Positions 1 to 5,450 of a stretch of 6,626 nt of DNA are shown here, piece by piece. Where the stretch lies: contig VGKR01000024.1 in NCBI GenBank assembly GCA_016866915.1, positions 1 to 6,626 on the forward strand. Reading direction: 5' to 3'. Every line of letters starts with the position of its first letter. Positions within the stretch are counted from its first letter, which is position 1. The position numbers and the translations under genes were made by a program. The notes under the pieces were generated by a model. The model saw nothing but the letters and a program-made list of their open reading frames with translations. It was not told the origin of the DNA and did no database searches. The stretch is from Candidatus Pacearchaeota archaeon. Its GTDB lineage: Archaea; Nanobdellota; Nanobdellia; Pacearchaeales; GW2011-AR1.

Positions 1-2826
1 ATTATCTGAATTTCCCCATTTCCTTGTTTTTTTTATCTTTTCAATTGTTCTTCGAGTATCTAATCCCTCTTCAGAATCTTCCCAATAATTCATTCCAGAG
101 ATTTTCTCAATTGTTTCCTCTAAACTTGGAGCACCTGGATAAAACTTTTCACCTGCCACTGTTGGAATTAGATGAAGTTTAGGAATTTTTTGATAAATTC
201 TTAATTCACTTGGAAGCGGCCTAAGTTCAGGTAATTTTGGAACAAAAGAAATATCTCCGAGATAATGAGCACTTATCCATTTGTATATGAAATCTTCAAC
301 TCCTTTAACTTGTGGTATGAAGATATGATTTGTTGGGCCCATAATTTGTGAAGCTCCTGCTTTTTCAAATACTTCTAAAGCTTCTGTTAATGGTGCACCA
401 TATTGCAATTTTTCTGAAAATTGCACAGCAACCAAATTCAAAAGTCTATTAACTTCTGTTCCTCTTTCAAGCGAATTAATAAATAATTCTCCTAATCTTC
501 CATCAGGATATTCTCCTGTTGTAAAGAACACAGAAACATCTCCTATTTTTGCTTTTTGAGTTACTGCATTTCTTAAAGCAGGCAATGCCTCTCTTTGTCC
601 TCTTACAATAAGCTCTAGATTACTTGCTTTTTTTGTTTTTAATGGCTGAGATGCTTTACTGCCATCCCGGTAAATTGCTAAAGCTTTAGCACCTAATTTC
701 CAACCAAGATAAAACAAATTCCTGATTTCATCTACACTTGTATTGTTAGGACAGTTAATTGTTTTTGAAATTGCTCCTGATAAAAAAGGCTGTATTGCAC
801 CAAGCATTTTTATATGTCCTTCTGGAGCTATGAATCTTGTTCCATGCCCTGAACTAATAGCGCAATCAAAAATCGGCAAATGCTCTTCTCTAAGTAAATC
901 ATTTCCTTCAATAGTTCCATGCTCATCAATATATTTTTTAATTTCTTCAATACTAGAAACATCATAACCTAATTTTTCTAATGCAAGCAAAGCTGTTTCA
1001 TTTACTATTGTCATTGAGCCGCCACCTGCTAATTCCTTGTATGATTTAAGTGAAAAAGCAGGCTCACATCCTGTTGTATCACATCCCATCATAAATCCAA
1101 TTGTTCCTGTTGGAGCTAAAAGAGTAACTTGAGCATTTCTAAATCCATATTTTTCACCTCTTTCGACAACTTCATTCCATATTTGATTCGCTCTTCCGAC
1201 AATTGATTCGAGCCCGTTTCTTGGATTAATCTTTTTTGAAAAATCTCTATGTTTTTTTACAACATCTAACATAGGCCCTTTATTTTTTTCAAATTCTGAG
1301 AATGCGCCCATTTTTTCTGCAAGTCTTGTTGATTGAAGATAAGCTTCTGCAGTCATTAAAGAAGTTACTGCAGCTGCAAAATTTCTAGCCTCATCTGAAT
1401 CATAATTTAATCCAAGAGACATAATATATGCACCTAAATTAGCATAACCTAATCCAAGTGGCCTAAATGTATGGCTGTTCTCTGCAATTTCTTTTGTAGG
1501 ATAAGATGCTTTTGAAACAAGAATATCTTGGGCTGTGATGTATAAATCAACTGCCTTCAAAAAAGAATCTATATCAAATTCTCCTTCTTCATTAGATTTC
1601 CCTCTTTTTTTTCGAAATCTCATAAGATTCAATGAAGCCAGATTGCAGGCTGAATTATTAACAAACATGTATTCAGAGCAGGGATTTGATGCCCAAATTT
1701 CTTCTGAGTTTTTACAGGTGTTCCATTTGTTAATTATTGTATGATTTTGTATTCCGGGATCACCACAACTATAAGCAGCAAATGCAATCATTTCAAGAAG
1801 ATTTCTTGCTTTTTCTTCTCTCACTATTTTTCCATCTAAAACTCTTCTAATTCCATAAGAATCATCTCTTTCATAAGCTTCCCAAAACTCATCATCTAAT
1901 CTAATAGAAATATTTACATTTTGTGCTCTTAAATCCTGAGTAGTGTGGCTTTCCCAATTACTTGGAGAACCTGCAGCAATCAAGATTCTTGCTTTTTCTT
2001 CTTCCTTGAATTTATGTTTCAAAATATCTTTCATATCTGGATGCCATACAGGAATAACTTGCATTGTTGCAGCTCTTCTTGTTTTTCCACCTGATTTTAT
2101 AACTCTTCCAACAGCATCCTGAACATCCATAAACCGTGATGCACCTGAAGCAAGTCCTCCACCACTTATAGGCTCACCTTGCGACCTCACTTTTCCCCAA
2201 GAACCACCTATTCCAGAACCTTGTTTGAATATTCTAGAAGAAACCACAGCCCCTACTTTAATCATGTCTTCTATTGAATCATCTGGAGAAGAAATAAAAC
2301 AAGCTGAAATTTGAGGATTTGCATATGTATCTTTTACTTCAACAACTCTGCCATTGGATATAGTATATCCCTCATCTTTTTTTCTAAGTCCATATCTGTC
2401 TAATCCTAGATTAAACCACACAGGCGAATTAAATGCACCATATTGAAATAAAGAAGATGCAGCAATTTCCTGTTCAAAAATATTTCTCTCTTCTGAACCA
2501 AAATACCCTTGCTTTACTCCCCAATCTGCAATTTTAGAAGAAACTCTTTTTACTAATTGTCTGACATCTCTTTCTCTTCCTGTTTCTAATACACCTTCTT
2601 TTCTAAAATATTTTGTAGCAACAGTGTTTGCAGAATTTTGTGACCAGAAACTTGGAAATATTGCTCCTTCAACTGTTTCTATAGTGTTTCCTTCATCATC
2701 TCTTATCTCAACTGTTCGCGGCTGATAATCAATTATCCCTTTTGAATCTGAATAAGGATCTGCGCAGAAACCTGAAAAATATTTTTCTATGCCCAAATTA
2801 TTTCTTGCTCCTTTTTTACTATCCAT
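1..2826 (-). CDS. nrdJ: Adenosylcobalamin-dependent (class II) ribonucleotide reductase, C-terminus beyond window
   Basis: The enzyme reduces ribonucleotides to deoxyribonucleotides in the cytoplasm, using adenosylcobalamin to generate a thiyl radical without oxygen; dimeric members of this family mostly use diphosphates. I translated 942 uninterrupted codons from the ATG at 2826 to the window edge. Visible landmarks are SPVWFNLG near 134-141, QISACFI with C176, SGGKTRRAA near 245-253, CGDPGIQ near 354-360, the catalytic NPCSE (N381, C383, E385), ACNLASLNL with C394, RPLGLGYA at 455-462, the phosphate loop PTGTIG at 572-577, HLPIFDCA near 649-656 and GWKLGAKALAIYRDG near 708-722. C176 and C394 would be the redox pair and C383 the thiyl radical site. 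I see no N-terminal ATP-cone. The C-terminal reducing cysteine pair is not in the window, so the gene is cut by the window edge. It lies 87 bp downstream of nrdR on the same strand and may be cotranscribed with it. Identification is very secure; the symbol follows the usual class II name. Confidence 0.97.
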   Translation of the reverse strand, partial: MDSKKGARNNLGIEKYFSGFCADPYSDSKGIIDYQPRTVEIRDDEGNTIETVEGAIFPSFWSQNSANTVATKYFRKEGVLETGRERDVRQLVKRVSSKIADWGVKQGYFGSEERNIFEQEIAASSLFQYGAFNSPVWFNLGLDRYGLRKKDEGYTISNGRVVEVKDTYANPQISACFISSPDDSIEDMIKVGAVVSSRIFKQGSGIGGSWGKVRSQGEPISGGGLASGASRFMDVQDAVGRVIKSGGKTRRAATMQVIPVWHPDMKDILKHKFKEEEKARILIAAGSPSNWESHTTQDLRAQNVNISIRLDDEFWEAYERDDSYGIRRVLDGKIVREEKARNLLEMIAFAAYSCGDPGIQNHTIINKWNTCKNSEEIWASNPCSEYMFVNNSACNLASLNLMRFRKKRGKSNEEGEFDIDSFLKAVDLYITAQDILVSKASYPTKEIAENSHTFRPLGLGYANLGAYIMSLGLNYDSDEARNFAAAVTSLMTAEAYLQSTRLAEKMGAFSEFEKNKGPMLDVVKKHRDFSKKINPRNGLESIVGRANQIWNEVVERGEKYGFRNAQVTLLAPTGTIGFMMGCDTTGCEPAFSLKSYKELAGGGSMTIVNETALLALEKLGYDVSSIEEIKKYIDEHGTIEGNDLLREEHLPIFDCAISSGHGTRFIAPEGHIKMLGAIQPFLSGAISKTINCPNNTSVDEIRNLFYLGWKLGAKALAIYRDGSKASQPLKTKKASNLELIVRGQREALPALRNAVTQKAKIGDVSVFFTTGEYPDGRLGELFINSLERGTEVNRLLNLVAVQFSEKLQYGAPLTEALEVFEKAGASQIMGPTNHIFIPQVKGVEDFIYKWISAHYLGDISFVPKLPELRPLPSELRIYQKIPKLHLIPTVAGEKFYPGAPSLEETIEKISGMNYWEDSEEGLDTRRTIEKIKKTRKWGNSDN

Positions 2827-2836
2827 TAAAATTTTT

Positions 2837-2844
2837 AACCTCTT
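2837..2844 (-). promoter_or_regulatory. Possible ribosome binding site of nrdJ
   Basis: The minus strand reads AAGAGGTT, containing a GAGG Shine-Dalgarno core. The T after the core is 11 bases before the nrdJ ATG, which is longer than ideal. It would fit a leadered mRNA made by readthrough from nrdR, or from a close promoter, and contrasts with the leaderless-looking genes elsewhere in the window. Confidence 0.35.
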
Positions 2845-2865
2845 TTATTTTTAAATTAATATTTG

Positions 2866-2873
2866 TTTTATAA
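2866..2873 (-). promoter_or_regulatory. Possible TATA box of nrdJ
   Basis: The minus strand reads TTATAAAA about 44 bases before the nrdJ start, which would place initiation near 2844 and give a leader of roughly 18 bases. The nrdR-nrdJ gap is very A+T-rich, so chance matches are likely. Transcription of nrdJ by readthrough from nrdR is the alternative. Confidence 0.3.
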
Positions 2874-2913
2874 TATATTTTAAAATGAATTTGAAGCAAT
2901 TTCTATAATTTCA

Positions 2914-3348
2914 TCACAATCCACCTAATTCTTTTTTAAAATCTTCCACATCTTGAAAGTCTCTATAAACAGATGCAAATCTTATGTAAGCTACATTATC
3001 TAATTTCTTTATTTTTCTCATAACAAGTTCACCGATTATTTTACTGCTAACCTCTTTTTTTCCTCTTTTCATTAATTGTTCTTCAATTTCATTTATCATC
3101 TTATCAATTTTTTCTTTTGAAACAGGGCGTTTTTCAAAAGCTCTTTCTATTCCTGCTTCAAGTTTTTCCCGAGAAAATTTCTCCCGGCTCTTGTCTTTTT
3201 TAATAACATAAAGTTCACTTTTGCTAACTCTTTCATAAGTTGTGAATCTTTTTCCGCATTTAAGACACTCTCTTCGCCTTCTTATTCCCCCAGGAGATTT
3301 TCTTTTATCTGTAACGCGGGTATTTTTTCCGCAATAAGGACAATCCAT
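2914..3348 (-). CDS. nrdR: Transcriptional repressor NrdR
   Basis: NrdR is a nucleotide-sensing repressor of ribonucleotide reductase genes, known mainly from bacteria. The 144-residue protein has the family's usual architecture: an N-terminal zinc ribbon with C3, C6, C28 and C31, the signature RRRREC-x2-C followed by RFTTYERV (about 23-41), then an ATP-cone of roughly residues 47-137 with VIKKD near its start and VAYIRFASVYRDF near its end. I chose the ATG at 3348 because MDCPYCG is the conserved family start. The frame stays open to a TTG at 3510, but those 54 extra residues match nothing in the family and cross the promoter and a hairpin. A TATA box centred about 26 bases before the ATG suggests a leaderless mRNA. 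Two NrdR-box-like palindromes flank that TATA box, pointing to autoregulation. The adjacent nrdJ is the obvious target. NrdR is uncommon in archaea, so acquisition from bacteria is possible. Confidence 0.96.
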   Translation of the reverse strand: MDCPYCGKNTRVTDKRKSPGGIRRRRECLKCGKRFTTYERVSKSELYVIKKDKSREKFSREKLEAGIERAFEKRPVSKEKIDKMINEIEEQLMKRGKKEVSSKIIGELVMRKIKKLDNVAYIRFASVYRDFQDVEDFKKELGGL

Positions 3349-3353
3349 AGAGC

Positions 3354-3369
3354 ATACAATATATTGTAG
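3354..3369. promoter_or_regulatory. NrdR-box-like operator 1 (start-proximal)
   Basis: The 16-mer ATACAATATATTGTAG contains the perfect 14-base palindrome TACAATATATTGTA (3355-3368). Its core CAATATATTG fits the bacterial NrdR box core CwAtATaTwG at every position. It lies just before the nrdR ATG, where a leaderless transcript would begin. Confidence 0.75.
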
Positions 3370-3377
3370 TTTATAAA
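3370..3377 (-). promoter_or_regulatory. TATA box of nrdR
   Basis: TTTATAAA is centred about 26 bases upstream of the nrdR ATG, the spacing expected between an archaeal TATA box and the transcription start, so the mRNA is probably leaderless. The box fills the first half of the 15-bp spacer between the two NrdR-like operators, so repressor binding should compete with TBP/TFB. Confidence 0.75.
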
Positions 3378-3384
3378 GATTAAC

Positions 3385-3400
3385 CCACCAATTCTTGTGG
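3385..3400. promoter_or_regulatory. NrdR-box-like operator 2 (distal)
   Basis: CCACCAATTCTTGTGG is an imperfect palindrome (5 of 8 pairs, including all four outer ones). It keeps the outer CAC...GTG and the C/A and T/G positions of the NrdR box but has a degenerate centre. Its centre is 31 bp from that of operator 1 and the spacer is 15 bp, matching the paired-box arrangement known for bacterial NrdR. Alone it would be weak; the spacing makes it credible. Confidence 0.55.
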
Positions 3401-3424
3401 TATCTTTTTAGATTAAATCCAGAA

Positions 3425-3434
3425 GTATTTAAAC
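3425..3434. promoter_or_regulatory. Isolated TATA-like element
   Basis: The minus strand reads GTTTAAATAC, a good archaeal TATA match that works in both directions. On the minus strand it would start RNA near 3404, giving nrdR a second promoter with a leader of roughly 55 bases that contains operator 2. No recognisable gene begins at the right distance on the plus strand. It may be chance in A+T-rich DNA. Confidence 0.2.
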
Positions 3435-3460
3435 ATTTATTTTTACTGGCATAGGGCAAC

Positions 3461-3519
3461 AAAACACGAAAAACAAAAATGGGCACGGAGATTGAAATAA
3501 ATTTCTGCAATCCATGCCC
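3461..3519 (-). terminator. Hairpin plus U-tract downstream of tRNA-Trp
   Basis: On the minus strand GGGCAUGG (3519-3512) pairs with CCGUGCCC (3488-3481) over 8 bp including one U-G wobble. AUUG/CAAU extends the stem past a 2-base bulge. The RNA then runs into U5-G-U5. The same stem read from the plus strand has a C-A mismatch, so it is better formed as minus-strand RNA. It lies 13 bases past the tRNA 3' end and is most simply the terminator of the tRNA transcript. A structured small RNA is the alternative; I see no C/D or H/ACA box motifs. Confidence 0.5.
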
Positions 3520-3532
3520 TTTCTTTTGTTCA

Positions 3533-3603
3533 TGGGCCTGGAGGGAATTTAACCCCCTTCTTCTGCTCTGGAGGCAGATATTCTATCGTTGAACTACAGA
3601 CCC
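3533..3603 (-). tRNA. tRNA-Trp (CCA anticodon), atypical tertiary core
   Basis: The 71-base cloverleaf has a 7-bp acceptor stem (GGGTCTG with CAGGCCC, one G-U pair), a D arm GTTC/GAAT with a 7-base loop, a perfect 5-bp anticodon stem TCTGC/GCAGA, a 4-base variable loop AGAA and a 5-bp T stem GGGGG/CCCTC. The anticodon loop CTCCAGA has U33 and anticodon CCA. A73, G1-C72 and G2-C71 agree with archaeal tryptophan identity elements. CCA is not encoded. Two oddities stand out. The normally invariant G19 and C56 are both A (D loop AACGATA, T loop TTAAATT), and position 48 is A facing A15. There is also no intron, although many archaeal tRNA-Trp genes carry one. It is either a reduced but working tRNA or a decaying copy; the perfect stems favour function. 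Confidence 0.88.
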
Positions 3604-3625
3604 TCAAAAATATAAGAAATAACTG

Positions 3626-3635
3626 ATTTTTAAGT
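3626..3635 (-). promoter_or_regulatory. Possible TATA box of tRNA-Trp
   Basis: ACTTAAAAAT on the minus strand is centred about 27 bases before the first base of the tRNA, inside the 47-bp gap after the PIN gene. The position fits an archaeal tRNA promoter; the match is moderate. Confidence 0.4.
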
Positions 3636-3650
3636 TTGACTATAATGAAG

Positions 3651-4394
3651 TTAATTGACTTTAGCAAGTTTTTTCATTTCTTCAATTTCTTCATTTGAAA
3701 TCGAAGCACCTTTGAATTTTACAGCATAGAGAAGAGCATCAAGAACATTTTTATCTTTTAATTTTATTAGGTTCTTTTTGTATGCAACATAAACAAGTTC
3801 TGGAGAGCGTATAATTTTAAAATTTTTGAAGAAGAATGAACTTTTTTCACAGATTTTTATTTTTACATGAAGTTTTCTTTCAAGAAAATTTTTCAATTCT
3901 TCAGGATTTTCCACCAGCATTCTCGTTGTTCTTTCATCAATTGCAAGCACATTTTTTATTCCTTTTTGGCTAAGAAGTGTGCTTAAAGCAAGACATGAAG
4001 CCTCACCTCCATTAATCAATTTTATAGCTTTTCCATCTCCAACAAAACAATTATTTGCTAAATCCAGAATTTCATTTGTTTTTTGAAATATCTCTGAATC
4101 TTTTATGTCAATTGAAGAAGGAGGTTCAAGAATATTTCTGTCAAAAAGATTTTTTAATTTCAAAGCTTCTAATTCAAATCTTTTTATCTTTAGAGGAAAA
4201 TCAATTATTTCTCTTTTTATTTCAGATGTTATGAGAAATTTTCCTTTAAAATCTTTTTTTAAATCCTCTATTATCTCTGTTATTCCATTAAGTGAAAAAC
4301 TAATCAAAACACCTGAATCAAAAACTATAACTTTTTGCTGTCCAGAATTATCATTAGAAATCTTTGTTTTTTTTAAAAATTTTTTATTAGCCAT
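3651..4394 (-). CDS. PIN-domain protein, putative ribonuclease
   Basis: The 247-residue protein looks like a PIN-fold nuclease, a family of Mg2+/Mn2+-dependent RNases that includes VapC toxins and RNA-processing enzymes. The first strand and acidic residue are in VIVFDSGVLISF (D26); further acidic candidates are E62 in SEIKREIID, E131 in GGEASCLAL and D153 in LAIDERT, which together could form the usual active-site tetrad. A basic, probably disordered stretch (about 1-20) precedes the fold, and about 60 residues follow the core, ending in a charged helix near 234-247. It is larger than a typical VapC (about 130 residues). Its ATG overlaps the TAA of the upstream gene by one base, so the two are surely cotranscribed and probably translationally coupled. 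The order putative DNA-binding protein then nuclease resembles a type II toxin-antitoxin module, but a housekeeping RNA-processing role is equally possible. The exact family is not recognised. Confidence 0.78.
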   Translation of the reverse strand: MANKKFLKKTKISNDNSGQQKVIVFDSGVLISFSLNGITEIIEDLKKDFKGKFLITSEIKREIIDFPLKIKRFELEALKLKNLFDRNILEPPSSIDIKDSEIFQKTNEILDLANNCFVGDGKAIKLINGGEASCLALSTLLSQKGIKNVLAIDERTTRMLVENPEELKNFLERKLHVKIKICEKSSFFFKNFKIIRSPELVYVAYKKNLIKLKDKNVLDALLYAVKFKGASISNEEIEEMKKLAKVN

Positions 4395-4954
4395 TATTCA
4401 AACATTTCTTCTGCAAATTTAATTCGTGTTCTAACATTTACATTTTGTTTTCCTGGAGCATCTGAAATTCCTCTTTCTCCTGCATAACTTGCTAATTCAA
4501 AGAGAGTTACTCCCAAAAGATTAGCTGTTTTCTCCATAGAAATTCCGTGCTCGTAAATTTTTGAAGCTTTGTTTATACTTGCTTTTCGAAATACTTCTTG
4601 TATGCTTTTTTCAAGTTCTCCGGAAAATTTGCTTATTCCGCTTCTCATAATTCTAATTTCTTTTCGATAAGCTTCATAATTCTCTTTTTTTATAGCTTCT
4701 ATGATTTTATCAATTGAATTCAGATAACTCTTGTAGAATTTATCCCACTCTGGAATTTTCTGATAATTTGTTCTTTCTATAATTTTGCTTATAGAATAAA
4801 TTATTACTGCAGCAGCAATGTTATCTGGATCATGAGTCAGAGAAGCTGAATTTGTTGTTCGATTGCTTAAATTTTTTATTCTAGAAGAATCTCCTCTTAG
4901 AATAGCCTCTTTTGTCTCTTGAAATATACTCAAAATGTTCTCTTTTTCATACAT
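4394..4954 (-). CDS. Conserved-looking protein with possible C-terminal helix-turn-helix
   Basis: I cannot name this 186-residue protein. It is mostly helical by eye: an N-terminal half with no signal peptide and no convincing membrane segment (IAAAVIIYSISKII near 46-59 is a short hydrophobic helix), then charged helices at about 70-125. Residues 129-166 (KASKIYEHGISMEKTANLLGV... to ...ASYAGERGIS) have the spacing of a helix-turn-helix, with a short tail VRTRIKFAEEMF. It precedes the PIN gene with a TAATG stop/start overlap, so the two products probably act together, perhaps as antitoxin and toxin. The ATG at 4954 has a TATA box centred about 26 bases upstream and no Shine-Dalgarno sequence, indicating a leaderless mRNA. 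Composition matches the neighbours, giving no sign of recent transfer. The existence of the gene is well supported; the HTH reading is tentative. Confidence 0.75.
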   Translation of the reverse strand: MYEKENILSIFQETKEAILRGDSSRIKNLSNRTTNSASLTHDPDNIAAAVIIYSISKIIERTNYQKIPEWDKFYKSYLNSIDKIIEAIKKENYEAYRKEIRIMRSGISKFSGELEKSIQEVFRKASINKASKIYEHGISMEKTANLLGVTLFELASYAGERGISDAPGKQNVNVRTRIKFAEEMFE

Positions 4955-4966
4955 GCTTCAAAAAGC
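4955..4966. repeat. Short inverted repeat at the start of the HTH/PIN unit
   Basis: GCTT and AAGC flank 4 bases immediately before the ATG, at the predicted transcription start. This is where an autoregulatory operator would sit, but 4-bp arms are easily met by chance. Confidence 0.25.
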
Positions 4967-4976
4967 AAAATAGGGT

Positions 4977-4984
4977 TTTTATAT
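4977..4984 (-). promoter_or_regulatory. TATA box of the HTH/PIN unit
   Basis: ATATAAAA on the minus strand is centred 26-27 bases before the ATG at 4954, predicting a leaderless transcript for the two-gene unit. It lies back to back with the promoter of the plus-strand cluster. Confidence 0.65.
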
Positions 4985-5013
4985 TTTAGGATTGATTGAT
5001 CTCGACTGTTAAC

Positions 5014-5021
5014 TTTTTATA
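5014..5021 (+). promoter_or_regulatory. TATA box of the small PIN gene
   Basis: TTTTTATA is centred 25-26 bases before the ATG at 5043, with no Shine-Dalgarno sequence between, predicting a leaderless mRNA. It is the first promoter of the plus-strand cluster. Confidence 0.6.
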
Positions 5022-5042
5022 TTCTTTTTATTTGTATATTAA

Positions 5043-5414
5043 ATGAAAACTGCAATACTTGACACGAATTTTATACTTAGTTGCGTCAAACAGAAAATAG
5101 ATTTTTTTGAGGAAATTCCTTTTCAAGGAATGAAAATTCTAATTCCGGAAGAAGTTATTGAAGAAGTAAAAAAAATTGCAGTTTCTGGAAAAAAACTCCA
5201 TTTCCGAAGAAACGCAGAATTAGCCTTAAGAATTCTTGAAAAAAACCAATTCGAAGCAATCAAACTTGGGAGTTCAAATGTTGATAAAAGTCTGGCAGAA
5301 TATGTGAAAAATCAGAAAAATATAGTTCTCGCAACTCTTGACGAAGAACTTAAAAGAAAAATAAAAAAACCACTGCTGGTTATTCGGAAGAGAAAAAGAC
5401 TTGAGATAATATAA
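5043..5414 (+). CDS. Small archaeal PIN-domain protein (Fcf1/Utp24-like)
   Basis: This 123-residue protein is a single PIN domain. It opens with ILDTNFIL (D7, N9), has IPEEVIEEVKK (glutamates about 36-41), VDKSLAEYV (D81) and ATLDEELKRKIKKP (D100), and ends in the basic strand VIRKRKRLEI. The TLD-x2-LKRKI pattern and the basic terminal strand are typical of the archaeal branch related to eukaryotic Fcf1/Utp24, which cleaves pre-rRNA. In many archaea such a gene sits between aIF2-gamma and rpo7; here it heads the cluster and a divergent gene replaces aIF2-gamma. It is followed after 36 bp by rpo7, which seems to have its own promoter. A conserved place in an information-processing cluster argues for RNA maturation or quality control rather than a toxin, but substrate and activity are inferred. 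It has no antitoxin-like partner directly upstream on its own strand. Confidence 0.85.
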   Translation: MKTAILDTNFILSCVKQKIDFFEEIPFQGMKILIPEEVIEEVKKIAVSGKKLHFRRNAELALRILEKNQFEAIKLGSSNVDKSLAEYVKNQKNIVLATLDEELKRKIKKPLLVIRKRKRLEII

Positions 5415-5419
5415 TAACC

Positions 5420-5427
5420 TTTAAAAA
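5420..5427 (+). promoter_or_regulatory. TATA box of rpo7
   Basis: TTTAAAAA is centred 27-28 bases before the rpo7 ATG in the 36-bp gap after the PIN gene. No Shine-Dalgarno sequence precedes the ATG, so a leaderless rpo7-spt4-rps24e transcript is predicted, possibly in addition to readthrough from the PIN promoter. Confidence 0.6.
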
Positions 5428-5450
5428 CCATTTTTTATTCTTTTGTAGAT

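Noticed and set aside
743..1744. Plus-strand frames at 743-967 and 1535-1744
   Set aside because: They lie antisense within nrdJ, whose frame carries unbroken conserved motifs; the plus-strand translations show no recognisable features.
2837..2883. NrdR boxes before nrdJ
   Set aside because: The core AATATATT recurs at 2872-2879 but lacks the flanking C and G, and I found no partner palindrome about 31 bp away on either side; it is probably only A+T-rich promoter DNA.
3349..3510. N-terminal extension of the nrdR frame to a TTG codon
   Set aside because: The 54 extra residues do not resemble the family, cross the TATA box, both operators and the hairpin, and the conserved NrdR start MDCPYCG begins at 3348.
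3479..3592. Short plus-strand frame of 37 codons starting in the hairpin
   Set aside because: It runs antisense through the tRNA gene and its translation has no recognisable features.
3533..3603. Reading the tRNA as tRNA-Gly with anticodon TCC
   Set aside because: That register would put C at position 33 and break the 7-base loop; the perfect 5-bp stem and U33 place CCA at 34-36, and A73 with G1-C72 and G2-C71 fit tryptophan.
4105..4422. Plus-strand frame opposite the PIN gene
   Set aside because: It is antisense to the PIN gene and the overlap junction; the Phe/Ser/Ile-rich translation is what the reverse of a Lys/Glu-rich A+T-rich gene gives.
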